A stretch of 64,000 nucleotides of DNA from Parvibaculaceae bacterium Mf 1.05b.01 (GCA_000509225.1 BAOK01000002.1:562496-626495), one strand, 5' to 3'; counted from the first letter of the stretch, positions 16,289-25,950 are shown. The notes: a model not told the origin generated them from the letters alone. Program-made: numbers and translations.

Positions 16289-17231
16289 ATTGGGACAGGC
16301 AGTCTGCAACGCTGTCTGCGAGAGCTCTTAGGGTCGCGGCATAGTGATCCGGCCCGGCAGGGAGGGCACTTCCCAGCGGATCCAAATAGCCCAGACGGAC
16401 CCCTTCGTCTTCGGTCAAAACCTGCAAAATGCGAGCTTCAAACTGGGGTTCCGCAAAAACACAGAGTGCACTCTCGCTCGCCTGCTTCAAATCCGCAATG
16501 CGCCGGGCACCTGGGCGTACTTCCGGGTTTGCAGTGACTGAGCCCGCTGGCGACAGGTCATACCGTTCCTCGAAATATTGATAGGCATCATGAAACACGA
16601 TGTAAGGTTGCCTTCTAACTGGGTTCAGTTGCTCTTTCAATTCAGTGTCCAGCAACAGCAACCTCTCGCGATAGTTCGACGCGTTCTCAGCGAATACTGC
16701 CGCTAAGTCCGGGTAAGCCTTGCCCAATTGGTGTTCGATTGAGGTGACTGCGGCGATCCCATTTTCTATGTCGAGCCAAAAATGGGGGTCCAGTGTCTGA
16801 TGATCAGTCTCTCCTTCGTGCTCATCTTCATGTTCGTCGGCATGTCCATGGGTGTCGTCCTTGTGGTGCGATTCCCAGATGCCCCCTTCCCGTGCTTCGA
16901 GCAAGGTGACCCCCTCTGTGTGCAGCAGAGGCACAGAGGCACTTTCCTTTGCAAGGTTTGCCATCGGGTTCACGAGAAAACCCTCCAACGCTGGATCAAC
17001 CCAAAAGATCAGGTCAGCCTCTGCCAGAGATGCTGCCTGTGAGGGTTTTAGGGAGAAGGTGTGCGGCGAGGCCGCGCCGGTGACCAATAGTTCGGGACTA
17101 CCGGTCTCGCCCATTACTGCCGCGACCAGGCTGTGAATGGGCTTTAGGCTCGCCACAACCTTCGGCGTGTCTGCCAAGGCCGGTGCGATGCCGGCCAGAC
17201 CTAAGATGAGAGCAGCTAGGATGATACGCAT
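16287..17231 (-). CDS. znuA: Zinc ABC transporter substrate-binding protein ZnuA
   Basis: A periplasmic cluster A-I metal-binding protein that catches Zn2+ for an ABC importer. It has 314 residues with a Sec signal peptide (MRIILAALILGLAGIAPALA). Three metal histidines sit in the expected places: SPHTFSLKP, LDPHFWLD and FHDAYQYF. Between the first two is the histidine- and acid-rich flexible loop typical of ZnuA (HHKDDTHGHADEHEDEHEG, near 16800-16870), which separates it from manganese binders. The ATG at 17231 is preferred because the signal peptide begins there. No znuB or znuC gene adjoins it, so the permease and ATPase must be elsewhere. No Zur-type dyad was recognised upstream. Confidence 0.93.
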   Translation of the reverse strand: MRIILAALILGLAGIAPALADTPKVVASLKPIHSLVAAVMGETGSPELLVTGAASPHTFSLKPSQAASLAEADLIFWVDPALEGFLVNPMANLAKESASVPLLHTEGVTLLEAREGGIWESHHKDDTHGHADEHEDEHEGETDHQTLDPHFWLDIENGIAAVTSIEHQLGKAYPDLAAVFAENASNYRERLLLLDTELKEQLNPVRRQPYIVFHDAYQYFEERYDLSPAGSVTANPEVRPGARRIADLKQASESALCVFAEPQFEARILQVLTEDEGVRLGYLDPLGSALPAGPDHYAATLRALADSVADCLSQ

Positions 17232-17426
17232 AGAATACCTATTGATTAGGGGGTGCGCGATCCTAACGATCCGAGACCGGCTGTAAAGCCATGGATGGGG
17301 GGAATAGGAATATCCGTGCGATGGATAGGGATTTGGGGCGGTTTTACTCGCGCGTGATGATTGATGTTTCCCCCAAAGCTTGATACCCCGGTTGGGTACA
17401 AATTTGAGCTGGAGCCTGCGCATTCA

Positions 17427-18158
17427 ATGACCGCACGTAAGAAGCACTTCGAGACCATCTACCGAAACTTCAACGCCTCGATTTCTGAGAAATATGATTG
17501 CGGTCAGTTTTGTGCGCCATTGAACAATGGCGACCCGGTTTGCTGCGATGTCGAAAACGCCATCCCAGCGGCATCGCCGCCTGAGTGGAAGGTGATCAAG
17601 AAACGGACCAATCTCTGGAAGAAATACAAGCCCGATCCTGACGACAAGCATGCTGTCGCAGAAGTGAAGGACATTAACGAAACCTGCGTGGCTTGTGTCT
17701 GCAAGGGTGCCGCGAAATGTGAGCGCGACAACCGCCTGATGGCCTGTCGGTCCTTTCCCTTCTTTCCTTACCTTACCAAAGAGGGTGAGTTTATCGGGCT
17801 TGGCTACTACTGGATATTTGAAGACCGGTGCTGGGTGATATCAAACTTGCAGATTGTTGAGCATGCGTTCGTCAAAGAATTTGTGGATGCATATCAAATG
17901 CTCATCGATGTGGATGAGGGCGAGTATGAGGCGTTTTTGGAGCAGTCCGCGCAGATGCGCCGCATCTTCTCCCGCCGCAATGAGATTATTCCGATCATAG
18001 ATCGGGAAGGCGGCTACCTGAAAGTTTTGCCCAAATCGGGTGGCAAGGTTGAAGTGGCTGACGTCAACGAGTTTTCCAAATTTGGGCCCTTTGTTTCCGA
18101 CAAGGCCTACAAAAAAGAAGTCAAAAGAATGGAAAAGATCTTCGCTGAGATCGACTGA
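17427..18158 (+). CDS. Cysteine-cluster protein resembling the YkgJ family
   Basis: A 243-residue cytosolic protein rich in cysteine near its N-terminus: Cys25-x3-Cys29-x9-Cys39-Cys40, then CVACVCKGAAKCERDNRLMAC and a later DRCWV. This recalls YkgJ-type metal or Fe-S binding cysteine clusters, whose function is mostly unknown. The second half is charged and helical (FVDAYQMLIDVDEGEYEAFLEQ). The ATG at 17427 is used; another ATG 21 codons upstream is possible and neither has a strong ribosome site. It is divergent from znuA, so a metal-related link is conceivable, and 28 bp upstream of a GST gene. Confidence 0.7.
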   Translation: MTARKKHFETIYRNFNASISEKYDCGQFCAPLNNGDPVCCDVENAIPAASPPEWKVIKKRTNLWKKYKPDPDDKHAVAEVKDINETCVACVCKGAAKCERDNRLMACRSFPFFPYLTKEGEFIGLGYYWIFEDRCWVISNLQIVEHAFVKEFVDAYQMLIDVDEGEYEAFLEQSAQMRRIFSRRNEIIPIIDREGGYLKVLPKSGGKVEVADVNEFSKFGPFVSDKAYKKEVKRMEKIFAEID

Positions 18159-18186
18159 TCCGGTGAGGTTGACAGGGAGTTAAGTC

Positions 18187-18855
18187 ATGGGATTGATCGT
18201 TTATGGGGCGGCGCTTTCGCCGTTCGTCCGGAAAGCGCGTGTGTTCCTCGCCGAGAAGGGTCTCGACTATACGCTTGAGAATGTGAACATCTTTCCGCCG
18301 CCTGATTGGTTCTCAGAAATCTCACCGCTGAAGCGCATTCCGGTTCTGAAAGACGAAGAAGCAGATCTGTTTCTGGCAGATTCATCCGCGATTTGCGGGT
18401 ATCTGGAAAAGAAGTGTCCGTCGCCGGCGCTTTACCCTACTGATCCCACTGACTATGGTCGGGCCCTTTGGTTTGAGGAATATGGCGACTCTGAGCTTGC
18501 CGGGCATATAGGCATGGGGACGTTCCGCCCGATGGTCGTTGCTCCGCTCATGGGCAAGGAGCCGGACACCACAATGGCCAATAAGACTATCGAAGAGAAG
18601 CTGCCCTCCTATTTCCAATATTTGGAGGCTCAGGCTGGGTCGCGTGAATTCCTTGTGGGTGATGCTTTTTCGATAGCAGATATCGGGATTGCCACTCAGT
18701 TTGTGAATTTTGCTCATGCTGGCTTCAAACCTGGCGCGGACAGCTATCCAAATCTCACCGACTATCTGACGCGCATGCACGCGCGACCGAGCTTTGCGGC
18801 TTGTATCGCTGAAGAAACAGCCATGCTGGACAAAGTTCTCAAACGAGCAGGCTAA
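18187..18855 (+). CDS. Glutathione S-transferase family protein
   Basis: A 222-residue GST. The thioredoxin-like domain begins LIVYGAALSPFVRKARVFLAEKGLDY, has the cis-proline segment KRIPVLKD and the ADSSAICGYLE glutathione-binding helix, and is followed by a helical domain with the N-capping motif FSIADIGIATQF. Ser11-Pro-Phe replaces the Ser/Cys pair of the zeta-like GST at 3482, so this is a different subclass. GGGAG lies upstream of the ATG. It follows the cysteine-cluster gene by 28 bp and precedes an acyl-CoA ligase by 71 bp. The substrate is unknown. Confidence 0.88.
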   Translation: MGLIVYGAALSPFVRKARVFLAEKGLDYTLENVNIFPPPDWFSEISPLKRIPVLKDEEADLFLADSSAICGYLEKKCPSPALYPTDPTDYGRALWFEEYGDSELAGHIGMGTFRPMVVAPLMGKEPDTTMANKTIEEKLPSYFQYLEAQAGSREFLVGDAFSIADIGIATQFVNFAHAGFKPGADSYPNLTDYLTRMHARPSFAACIAEETAMLDKVLKRAG

Positions 18856-18926
18856 GCAATCTCTTGGCTTTCTGGTCGCCTAGGGCTTAAATCGCTGAAA
18901 AGCATAAAGTTCCTTGGGAGGATCCG

Positions 18927-20681
18927 ATGACGGAGACACATGCAATGGCGGCTGACTGGCCTGCTATGTCGATTGCTGATGCACACACACTGCTGACTAC
19001 TGCCCCTGACTCGCCTTTTGAAATGGCGGAAGCAGTGGTGCGGGGTGTGAAGCTGCGCGTCTGGAAAAACGCGCCTTCATCACTTCGGGAACTCTTTGAC
19101 CTGGGCAGAGCTCATGGCGACCTGGATTACCTTGTGTTTGAAGACGAACGTGTCACCTATGAGACCCATTACCGGGCTGTAGCAAGGCTAGCTCATGATC
19201 TTATCTCTCGTGGTGTAGGCAAGGGGGACAGGGTTGCTATCGTCATGCGGAACTATCCGGAATGGTCGATTGCGTTCTGGGCCACTGTTGTTGTCGGGGC
19301 GGTCAGCGTTCCTCTCAATGCCTGGCTGACAGGACCGGAGCTTGAATATGGGCTTGCTGACTCAGGGTCGAAGGTCGCAATTGTTGATGGTGAACGTGGG
19401 GAACGTATCCGGGATCATCTGGCGGCGTTGAACGAACTCAAGTCCCTCATTGTTGTTCGCCCTGGCGGGCCATTGCCCGATGGGGCGGTGCTTTGGGATG
19501 ATATTGTCGCGTCGCCGAAGGACCTGCATACGCTTCCTGATACGCCTCTACCGCAAGTGGACATTGATCCTGAAGATGATGCGACGATCTTCTACACGTC
19601 GGGTACGACGGGTAAGCCCAAAGGCGCGCTTGGAACGCATCGGAATATTCTGACCAATCTCATCAGTCTGGGGATCGCGCCGACACGGGCATTCCTGCGG
19701 CGTGGGGACGTGCCACCAGCACCCGATCCGGATGCGCCGAAGCGTGCTTTTCTTTTGTCCGTGCCTTTCTTCCATGCAACCGGCTGCCATTCCATTTTGG
19801 TGCCGAACCTGGCCGCGGGTGGCAAGATCGTCATGATGTACAAGTGGGACCCAGAAGAAGCTCTGCATCTTATCGAGAAAGAAAAGATCGCTGCCTTTGG
19901 CGGCGTACCAGCGATGGTCTGGCAGGTGCTCGAGTCCCCCAACTTTGATCAGTTTGATTTATCAAGCGTTGAGTCGGTCTCCTATGGCGGTGCGCCTAGT
20001 GCACCGGAACTTGTTGCGCGCATCAAGCAGGCCTTTCCCAAAGTCTCGCCCGGCAATGGGTATGGGTTGACAGAAACCTCTTCCGTGACGACCCAGAATT
20101 CGGCGGAAGATTATCAAAACCGGCCGTCGAGCGCAGGGCCGGCGGTGCCGGTCTGTGACCTCAAAGTGGTCGACACGGACAATAATGAAGTTCCTCTCGG
20201 CGAGGTTGGAGAGCTTTTGATCCGCGGCCCTAATGTTGTGAAGGGCTATTGGAATAAGCCGGAAGCCACCGCTGAGGCGATCGATGGGGATGGTTGGTTC
20301 CGCTCAGGCGATCTTGTGAGGATGGATGAAGAGGGCTTTGTCTATATTCTTGATCGCGCGAAGGACATGCTGATCCGAGGCGGAGAGAACATTTACTGCG
20401 TGGAGATTGAGGATGTCCTGTATGCGCATCCGGATGTGATGGATGCCGCTATCATCGGCATCCCCCATAAGGTTCTTGGCGAAGAAGTTGGCGCTATTGT
20501 CCAGGTGACCGATGGATCGTTGGTGACAGAAGAAGCCCTTCAGGGACATGTGCGGGAACAGTTGGCGGCGTTTAAGGTGCCGATCAAAATAGAAATCCGA
20601 AATGAGCCTTTGCCACGCAATGCGAACGGGAAAATTCTGAAAACCCAGCTCCGCGAAGAGTTTCTTGCGAATATGGCCTGA
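18927..20681 (+). CDS. Acyl-CoA synthetase (AMP-dependent synthetase/ligase)
   Basis: A 584-residue ANL-superfamily ligase that activates a carboxylic acid to acyl-AMP and then acyl-CoA. The P-loop is YTSGTTGKPKG, the gate region VPFFHATGCH, the adenine motif GYGLTETSS, the hinge DRAKDMLIRGGENIYCVEIE, and the catalytic lysine is in RNANGKILKTQLRE. An N-terminal extension of about 50 residues precedes the core. GGGAGGATCCG precedes the ATG. The MerR gene 79 bp downstream may regulate it. Medium- or long-chain or aromatic acid specificity cannot be told from sequence. Confidence 0.93.
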   Translation: MTETHAMAADWPAMSIADAHTLLTTAPDSPFEMAEAVVRGVKLRVWKNAPSSLRELFDLGRAHGDLDYLVFEDERVTYETHYRAVARLAHDLISRGVGKGDRVAIVMRNYPEWSIAFWATVVVGAVSVPLNAWLTGPELEYGLADSGSKVAIVDGERGERIRDHLAALNELKSLIVVRPGGPLPDGAVLWDDIVASPKDLHTLPDTPLPQVDIDPEDDATIFYTSGTTGKPKGALGTHRNILTNLISLGIAPTRAFLRRGDVPPAPDPDAPKRAFLLSVPFFHATGCHSILVPNLAAGGKIVMMYKWDPEEALHLIEKEKIAAFGGVPAMVWQVLESPNFDQFDLSSVESVSYGGAPSAPELVARIKQAFPKVSPGNGYGLTETSSVTTQNSAEDYQNRPSSAGPAVPVCDLKVVDTDNNEVPLGEVGELLIRGPNVVKGYWNKPEATAEAIDGDGWFRSGDLVRMDEEGFVYILDRAKDMLIRGGENIYCVEIEDVLYAHPDVMDAAIIGIPHKVLGEEVGAIVQVTDGSLVTEEALQGHVREQLAAFKVPIKIEIRNEPLPRNANGKILKTQLREEFLANMA

Positions 20682-20760
20682 CGCACAAGCGGGTAATTTC
20701 ATCCCGCTCTGGTCGCATGGTACTGTCAGACGGGATTAGAATAGTGGGTGGTAGATCGAC

Positions 20761-21543
20761 GTGAGTGGTGACTCTGCAATAAAAGCCGGATCAGGCCTCA
20801 AGATGCGTGAGCTGGAACAGGCTACGGGCGTGGGACGTGAGACAATCCGTTTCTACATCCGCGAAGGCCTGTTGCCGGAGCCCGAGCGCCCAAAACGCAA
20901 TGTTGCCCGCTACAGCGACGTCCATGTTGATCGTCTGAAAGAGATCAAGAAGCTCCAACAGGAACGCTTCTTGCCGCTTAATGTGATCAAGACCATTGTC
21001 AAAGCGCAGGACGCGGGCGCAGCGACCGGTATTGAAGGGTTTGTGGGGCTGGAGAACGCGCTCTATCCCTTGCTCGGTGACCCTGAAAAGCTCGAGCCCC
21101 GTCGGTTGGAAGATGTGGCCACGGATGTTGGCTTTGCTGTTTCGGAGTTAGATGAGTTGGCGTCGCTCGGCTTTATCAATGTTGATGAACGTGGGGGTGA
21201 ACGCTGGCTTGACACGCGCAATGCCCGCATTGTTGCCTTGTGGCGGGGCATTCGGGATGCCGGATTTACCGAGGAAAAAGGATATGGCCCTGAGACCTGG
21301 GCGATCTACGGCACGTTTCTCAGCTGGTTGGTGCAAGAGGAAGTTAACTCATTCTACAGCATCTTGCCTGACCAGGTCGGCCAGGGGGAAGCGGCAACAA
21401 TGGCTGCTGAAGGCATCCGCATTCTAAACGAGATCCTGCCGCTCATGCGGACCGATAGAATTATCCGGGCGGTGGAAGAAATCAGCCAGAGTGGAGAACT
21501 GCCGGGCGCACGCGATGGCGGTAAGACCTCTGACGAAGACTAA
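20761..21543 (+). CDS. MerR family transcriptional regulator
   Basis: A 260-residue regulator starting at GTG 20761. The winged-helix MerR domain covers about residues 15-85 (MRELEQATGVGRETIRFYIREGLLPEPER, then ARYSDVHVDRLKEIKKLQ), followed by a long C-terminal effector domain that lacks the cysteine pairs of metal-sensing MerR proteins. Similar large MerR proteins sit beside fatty-acid or acetoin genes, and it follows an acyl-CoA ligase here, so an acyl-CoA or small organic ligand is likely; this is inference. It is convergent with the polyamine transporter ATPase gene, 6 bp apart. Confidence 0.88.
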   Translation: MSGDSAIKAGSGLKMRELEQATGVGRETIRFYIREGLLPEPERPKRNVARYSDVHVDRLKEIKKLQQERFLPLNVIKTIVKAQDAGAATGIEGFVGLENALYPLLGDPEKLEPRRLEDVATDVGFAVSELDELASLGFINVDERGGERWLDTRNARIVALWRGIRDAGFTEEKGYGPETWAIYGTFLSWLVQEEVNSFYSILPDQVGQGEAATMAAEGIRILNEILPLMRTDRIIRAVEEISQSGELPGARDGGKTSDED

Positions 21544-21549
21544 TTTCCT

Positions 21550-22650
21550 CTATTCCGCGAAGAGCAACGTGTCTTCGGGACGCCAGCTTACCCAAACTGT
21601 TTCACCTTGTGCGTATCCCGGGCCGATGCCTCGTTCCGCGTTGGTGATTTCTGCAAGCACAGGGTCTGCGGCACCGACATCCACATAGAGATTTGAATAG
21701 CCGCCATAATAGGCAATGTCCGCCACGGATCCTTGAATCGACAGAAGGTTGCTGTCGGCCGGTTTGTCCCGGCTCACATTCACTTTTTCGGGCCGCACGG
21801 CAACGCAGACAGAGCCAGTAGCCGTTCCGTCCAGGACTTGGTCGGAAAGGGGGGCGGCGCTCACATTTACTTTTCCCTCGCCTGCTGGTGAGGCGCTGCC
21901 GGAGAACAGATTGATCTGTCCGATAAAGTCTCCGACAAACCGGTTCGTGGGGTGTTCATAGAGTTCGGCGGGGCTTGCGACCTGACGCACAAAGCCTGAT
22001 TCCATTACGGCGATGCGGTCTGCCATGGAGAGTGCTTCAGCCTGATCATGAGTCACAATGACAAAGGTAATGCCCACAGTTTTTTGCAGGCGAACCAATT
22101 CCAGCTGCATGGCTTCGCGCAGTTTGGCGTCCAGCGCCGAGAGGGGTTCATCAAGAAGCAGCACGCTTGGGCGTTTGATTAATGCGCGGGCCAGGGCAAC
22201 GCGTTGCCGTTGGCCCCCGGAAAGCTCGTCAGGCATGCGAGACCCAAGGCCCCCCAGCTTGACAAGCTCCAGTGCTTCTTCCACGCGGGCGGAAATTTCC
22301 TTTTTGGCTACCCCGTCTATCTTTAGGCCATAACCCACATTCTGCGCGACGGTCATATGCGGGAACACGGCGTAGGATTGAAACACCATATTGACAGGCC
22401 GTTTGTTGGCCTGGACCTCCGCCATATCATCACCGTCGATGATGACCTTGCCTTCGGTCGGCGTCTCAAACCCTGCCAACATTCGAAGCAGGGTCGTCTT
22501 GCCACAGCCTGACGGCCCCAGCAGAGCGAAAAACTCACCGCGGTTTACGGTGAGCGACACGTTGTCTACGGCGCGGACATCCGAGCCATAGATTTTGGTG
22601 ACGTCATTGATTTCGATAATCGGTTCGTTTGACGAAGCGTCGCTCTGCAT
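21550..22650 (-). CDS. Polyamine-type ABC transporter ATP-binding protein (PotA-like)
   Basis: A 366-residue importer ATPase of the spermidine/putrescine group. Walker A is [10 protein letters not shown], signature [15 protein letters not shown], Walker [13 protein letters not shown], switch histidine in [11 protein letters not shown]-terminal TOBE domain ([11 protein letters not shown] to the end) is typical of PotA. It is the last gene of a four-gene minus-strand cluster: binding protein, permease 1, permease 2, ATPase. It starts 1 bp after the second permease stop. The exact polyamine is unknown. Confidence 0.94.
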   Translation of the reverse strand: MQSDASSNEPIIEINDVTKIYGSDVRAVDNVSLTVNRGEFFALLGPSGCGKTTLLRMLAGFETPTEGKVIIDGDDMAEVQANKRPVNMVFQSYAVFPHMTVAQNVGYGLKIDGVAKKEISARVEEALELVKLGGLGSRMPDELSGGQRQRVALARALIKRPSVLLLDEPLSALDAKLREAMQLELVRLQKTVGITFVIVTHDQAEALSMADRIAVMESGFVRQVASPAELYEHPTNRFVGDFIGQINLFSGSASPAGEGKVNVSAAPLSDQVLDGTATGSVCVAVRPEKVNVSRDKPADSNLLSIQGSVADIAYYGGYSNLYVDVGAADPVLAEITNAERGIGPGYAQGETVWVSWRPEDTLLFAE

Positions 22651-22651
22651 A

Positions 22652-23518
22652 TCAACCTGCTTGCAACATGTTGTTTCGGTTCTGGAGCCGGAGCGCCAGG
22701 GCGGTAATGATCACGGTGATCACGATGAGAATGGTCGAGGCGGCATTTACCTCAGGCGTCACGGAGAAGCGGACCATTGAATAAATCTTCACTGGGAAGG
22801 TGAGCGTATTTGGCCCAGAGGTAAAGAAGGTAATGACAAAATCGTCCAGCGACAGAGTGAATGCAAGCAGAGCGCCTGCAATCAGCCCTGGTTTCATGTG
22901 CGGCACGATTATGTCCTTAAAAACCTGGTACTCGCTTGCCCCTAGGTCTTTGGCGCTTTCCGACAGCTCGGTATTAAAGCTCTCAAGTCTGGCGCGAATG
23001 ACTATCGCTGCAAAGGGGAAACTGAAGGCGATATGGGCGATGGTGATGGCTGACAGGTTGAAAGGCCAGACCCAGCCGCCTGTATTGAAGCCGGTGCGCA
23101 GGAAGAACACCATCAATGCCACACCCATACAGATCTCCGGTATGACGACGGGGAGGGCCATGGCACCTTCATAGGCGGCCCGGAAGGGGAAACGGAACCT
23201 CCAGAGTACATAGGCGGTGAGCGCACCTAAGATCACACTGACAATGGTGCTTACGAATGCAATGGTTAGCGAGTTCACGAAGGCTTCGATGAGCTCTGAA
23301 TTGTTCATCGCCTTTTCGTAATATTTGAATGTGAACCCCCTCCAGACAACATTGCGCTTGCTGTCATTAAAACTGAAGGCGATCAGCGTGAGGATCGGCA
23401 TGTAGAGGAAGATCAATGTGAGCGCCACGGTGACGCGCAGCCAGAGACGGCGGTGGTATTCAAGTGGGCCGATCTCGCTCTTTCCGCGGCGGCTCAAGAG
23501 GTTTCCGAGGAGACTCAT
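22652..23518 (-). CDS. Polyamine-type ABC transporter permease (PotC-like)
   Basis: A 288-residue inner-membrane permease with about six transmembrane helices. The first is LTLIFLYMPILTLIAF, and the EAA loop that docks with the ATPase is ESAKDLGASEYQVFKDIIVPHMKPG. FNDSKRNVVWRGFTFKYYEKA after helix 1 is characteristic of PotC-type subunits. Its ATG overlaps the stop of the partner permease (ATGA, 23515-23518), so the two are translationally coupled and probably form the heterodimeric channel. Confidence 0.93.
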   Translation of the reverse strand: MSLLGNLLSRRGKSEIGPLEYHRRLWLRVTVALTLIFLYMPILTLIAFSFNDSKRNVVWRGFTFKYYEKAMNNSELIEAFVNSLTIAFVSTIVSVILGALTAYVLWRFRFPFRAAYEGAMALPVVIPEICMGVALMVFFLRTGFNTGGWVWPFNLSAITIAHIAFSFPFAAIVIRARLESFNTELSESAKDLGASEYQVFKDIIVPHMKPGLIAGALLAFTLSLDDFVITFFTSGPNTLTFPVKIYSMVRFSVTPEVNAASTILIVITVIITALALRLQNRNNMLQAG

Positions 23519-24435
23519 ACTCGGTCCCCCATGCCTTCGCGCTTGGTTAGCAGGGCCCTGAGCGCCAGTCCGAAGAAGGTCGCGTACATGAGAAGGAAAC
23601 TAAGGGCTGCCCCAAAGGGCCAGTCATTGGCAGACTTAAATTGACGCTCGATGACATTGGCAATCATCTGGCTGTCTGTGCCGCCGAGCAGGTCCGGGGT
23701 CAGGTAGGAACCAAGTGTCGGAATGAAGGTGATGACGATGCCCGAGGCAATACCTGGAAGTGCTAAGGGAACAACAACCGACCAGAAGGTACGGATGTGT
23801 CCGGCGCCGAGATCCAGGCTCGCCTCAATGAAGGAGCGATCCAGCCTATCGAGCGCTGCATAAAGCGGCAGGACCATGAAGGGGAGCGCGACATATACGA
23901 GGCCAACCACAACGGCTGTATTGTTGTAGAGGAGGGCCAGCGGCTCAAATCGTTCGCCGATCAGGTTGAAATTCCCGAGACCGATGAAAATAAGAAATCC
24001 ATTTGCGTTCTCCCAAACCCATTCCAGGGTGAAGTTGACATGACCGCGGGTCCGCAAAACAGCGATCAGCGCATAGGTGCGGATCAGCAGATTTGTCCAG
24101 AACGGAAGGATAACCAGAAGCAGGAGCCACATGCGGGCCTTTGGCGGCGCGAAAACAATGGCGATGGCGACGGGAAAGGCGACGATGAGGCAGATGAAGG
24201 TTGTGACACCCGCCATCCAAAGCGACTTTGCGAATATGCTTAAGTAAAGAGGTTCAAGTGCGCGGGCGTATTGCTGGAAGGTCCAGGTAATATCAATTTC
24301 TGTGATGCCTGTTTTGACACCAAAACTAAATGCCCAGATGAGCGAGAGCGGCGCCAGGAAAAACGCGAGCAACCATAAGGTTGGCGGTATGAAGGAGGCC
24401 CAAAATGCTCCAGGTGATTTGCGCCAATTATCCAT
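23515..24435 (-). CDS. Polyamine-type ABC transporter permease (PotB-like)
   Basis: A 306-residue inner-membrane permease with six predicted helices, starting LWLLAFFLAPLSLIWAFSFG. Its EAA loop reads EASLDLGAGHIRTFWSVVVPLALPG. LGSYLTPDLLGGTDSQMIANVIERQF is the conserved late loop of PotB subunits. The ATG at 24435 is preferred over a TTG six codons upstream for its better spacing from GGGGA. It is preceded by a terminator-like hairpin that separates it from the binding-protein gene. Confidence 0.93.
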   Translation of the reverse strand: MDNWRKSPGAFWASFIPPTLWLLAFFLAPLSLIWAFSFGVKTGITEIDITWTFQQYARALEPLYLSIFAKSLWMAGVTTFICLIVAFPVAIAIVFAPPKARMWLLLLVILPFWTNLLIRTYALIAVLRTRGHVNFTLEWVWENANGFLIFIGLGNFNLIGERFEPLALLYNNTAVVVGLVYVALPFMVLPLYAALDRLDRSFIEASLDLGAGHIRTFWSVVVPLALPGIASGIVITFIPTLGSYLTPDLLGGTDSQMIANVIERQFKSANDWPFGAALSFLLMYATFFGLALRALLTKREGMGDRV

Positions 24436-24466
24436 CGTGAAAAGCGTCCCCAACAGCTACACGGTA

Positions 24467-24503
24467 GAAAGAAAAAGGGCGGGAAGTTTTTGGCTTCCCG
24501 CCC
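24467..24503 (-). terminator. Intra-operon terminator/attenuator between binding protein and permease genes
   Basis: On the minus strand GGGCGGGAAG and CTTCCCGCCC form a 10-bp perfect stem, followed by TTTTTCTTT. Placed after the abundant binding-protein gene and before the permeases, it would lower permease expression by partial termination and protect the upstream mRNA. Confidence 0.85.
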
Positions 24504-24514
24504 GGTTTTGTTTG

Positions 24515-25612
24515 TTATGCCGCAAAGATGCGGGTGCACATTTCGTCCAGCTTGGCGTTGTGATCTTCGCCGAGATAGAGGGAGCTTTCAGATTTTGCCA
24601 GAACATCTTCAGGAGGGAAGATGGCTGGGTTCTTGCTGTAGCTGTCATCCATTGATTCCGCTGCCGTCTTGTTCGGCGTTGCGTACTCAATGTATTCCGC
24701 GATGAGCGTGTTCACTTCCGGCTCATACACATAATTGATGAAGGCATGGGCGTTTTCAGGATGCGGTGCGCCTTTGGGTATCGCGAGGGTGTCTTCCCAC
24801 ACGAGGCCGCCTTCTTTAGGAACGACATAGCCAATGTCATCGTCTTCGCTCATCAGCTGAGCGATGTCGCCATTCCACTCCATAACGATGTCAACTTCAC
24901 CGGATGCGAGCAGATCCTGTCCATTGTCTTCATGGAACGCTTTGATGTGCTGCTTCTGTTTGGTGATCAGTGCTTCGGCTGCAGCAAGTTCTGTATCATC
25001 CTGCGAGTTGATCGAATGTCCGAGGTAGCGCAGAGCCATCTGAATCATGGTTCCGCAATCGGACATGATCGAGATCTTGCCAGCATATTCATCCGAATCG
25101 TAGAGGACTGCCCAGCTGTCTGGGGGTGTTGCTACGCGTGATTTTCTGTAGCCGATGCCGATGGTGCCCCACATATATGGTACTGAGTATTTCCGACCTG
25201 GGTCAAAGGCGACATTGTCCCCTAGGAACCGCGGATAGAGGTGGGAAAGGTTGGGAATTTTTGAGTGATCAAGCTCTTCGAGCATTCCAGCTGCGGCCAT
25301 GCGGGCGACATAGTCATTTGACGGTACAATCACATCATAACCAGGATTGCCTTCGCGCAGTTTCGCGAAAAGTTCGTCATTGTCTGCGAACAGATCCATG
25401 GTGACTTCAATGCCTGTTGCGGCCTTAAAGTCATCAAGTGTTGTTTCACCAATGTAGGTGTCCCAGTTGTAGAAGCTGAGCTTCTTCTCTTCTGCTGCGT
25501 TGGCTAAAGTCGGCAAGGATGACACAGTAAAGCCTACGGCCGCTGCCCCCTGCATCATTTGACGGCGCGACAAAGCTTGAAGCAGCCCGGCCATCCCTCT
25601 ATTGCGTTTCAT
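24515..25612 (-). CDS. Extracellular polyamine-binding protein (PotD/PotF-like)
   Basis: A 365-residue periplasmic binding protein that delivers spermidine, putrescine or a related cation to the permease. It carries a twin-arginine type signal (ALSRRQMMQGAAAVGFTVSSL, cleavage near LANAAEE). The mature protein begins KLSFYNWDTYIGETTLDDFKAATGIEV, the standard PotD/PotF opening, and has VPSNDYVARMAAAGMLEELD, MEWNGDIAQL and the C-terminal INYVYEPEVN stretch. GGAGGATC precedes the ATG at 25612. Tat export suggests it folds before secretion. It heads the four-gene transporter cluster. Confidence 0.93.
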   Translation of the reverse strand: MKRNRGMAGLLQALSRRQMMQGAAAVGFTVSSLPTLANAAEEKKLSFYNWDTYIGETTLDDFKAATGIEVTMDLFADNDELFAKLREGNPGYDVIVPSNDYVARMAAAGMLEELDHSKIPNLSHLYPRFLGDNVAFDPGRKYSVPYMWGTIGIGYRKSRVATPPDSWAVLYDSDEYAGKISIMSDCGTMIQMALRYLGHSINSQDDTELAAAEALITKQKQHIKAFHEDNGQDLLASGEVDIVMEWNGDIAQLMSEDDDIGYVVPKEGGLVWEDTLAIPKGAPHPENAHAFINYVYEPEVNTLIAEYIEYATPNKTAAESMDDSYSKNPAIFPPEDVLAKSESSLYLGEDHNAKLDEMCTRIFAA

Positions 25613-25950
25613 CGATTGATCCTCCGATCGAGATAAAAAACTACCCCCTAAAACATGCCCAGCATGTCTTACGTGCAAACCATCTGCCACCAATGATCTA
25701 CGGCAAGAAGTGTTCATCCGTTTGACACAGAGTGCAAGAAGTTAGGGGCGTAAAGTGTTTAGCATTATGGACGGCCAAGTCTTTTCTCGCCGCCGTGCGG
25801 ACAAATGTGCCGTGGGATGAGGCACTTTATCTTTGTCCTGCATTTGTCGGTGGCACCCATTAGGGAAATGAATGCCGTCGTGAACAGTTTGCGCCTCGAT
25901 TGGCGTTTCGGTGTCGAGCCCGTGGGTCTCTCATAAAAAAGCCCTTGAAG
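25613..25950. other. Intergenic region upstream of the transporter cluster
   Basis: About 340 bp without a credible gene between the divergent binding-protein and DUF2061 genes. It must hold the transporter promoter. I see no tRNA, no strong hairpin and no clear operator here, apart from the palindrome that begins at 25951. Confidence 0.5.

Noticed and set aside
17232-17426. Zur box between znuA and the cysteine-cluster gene
   Set aside because: No AT-rich dyad resembling GTTATN-type Zur sites was found on reading both strands.
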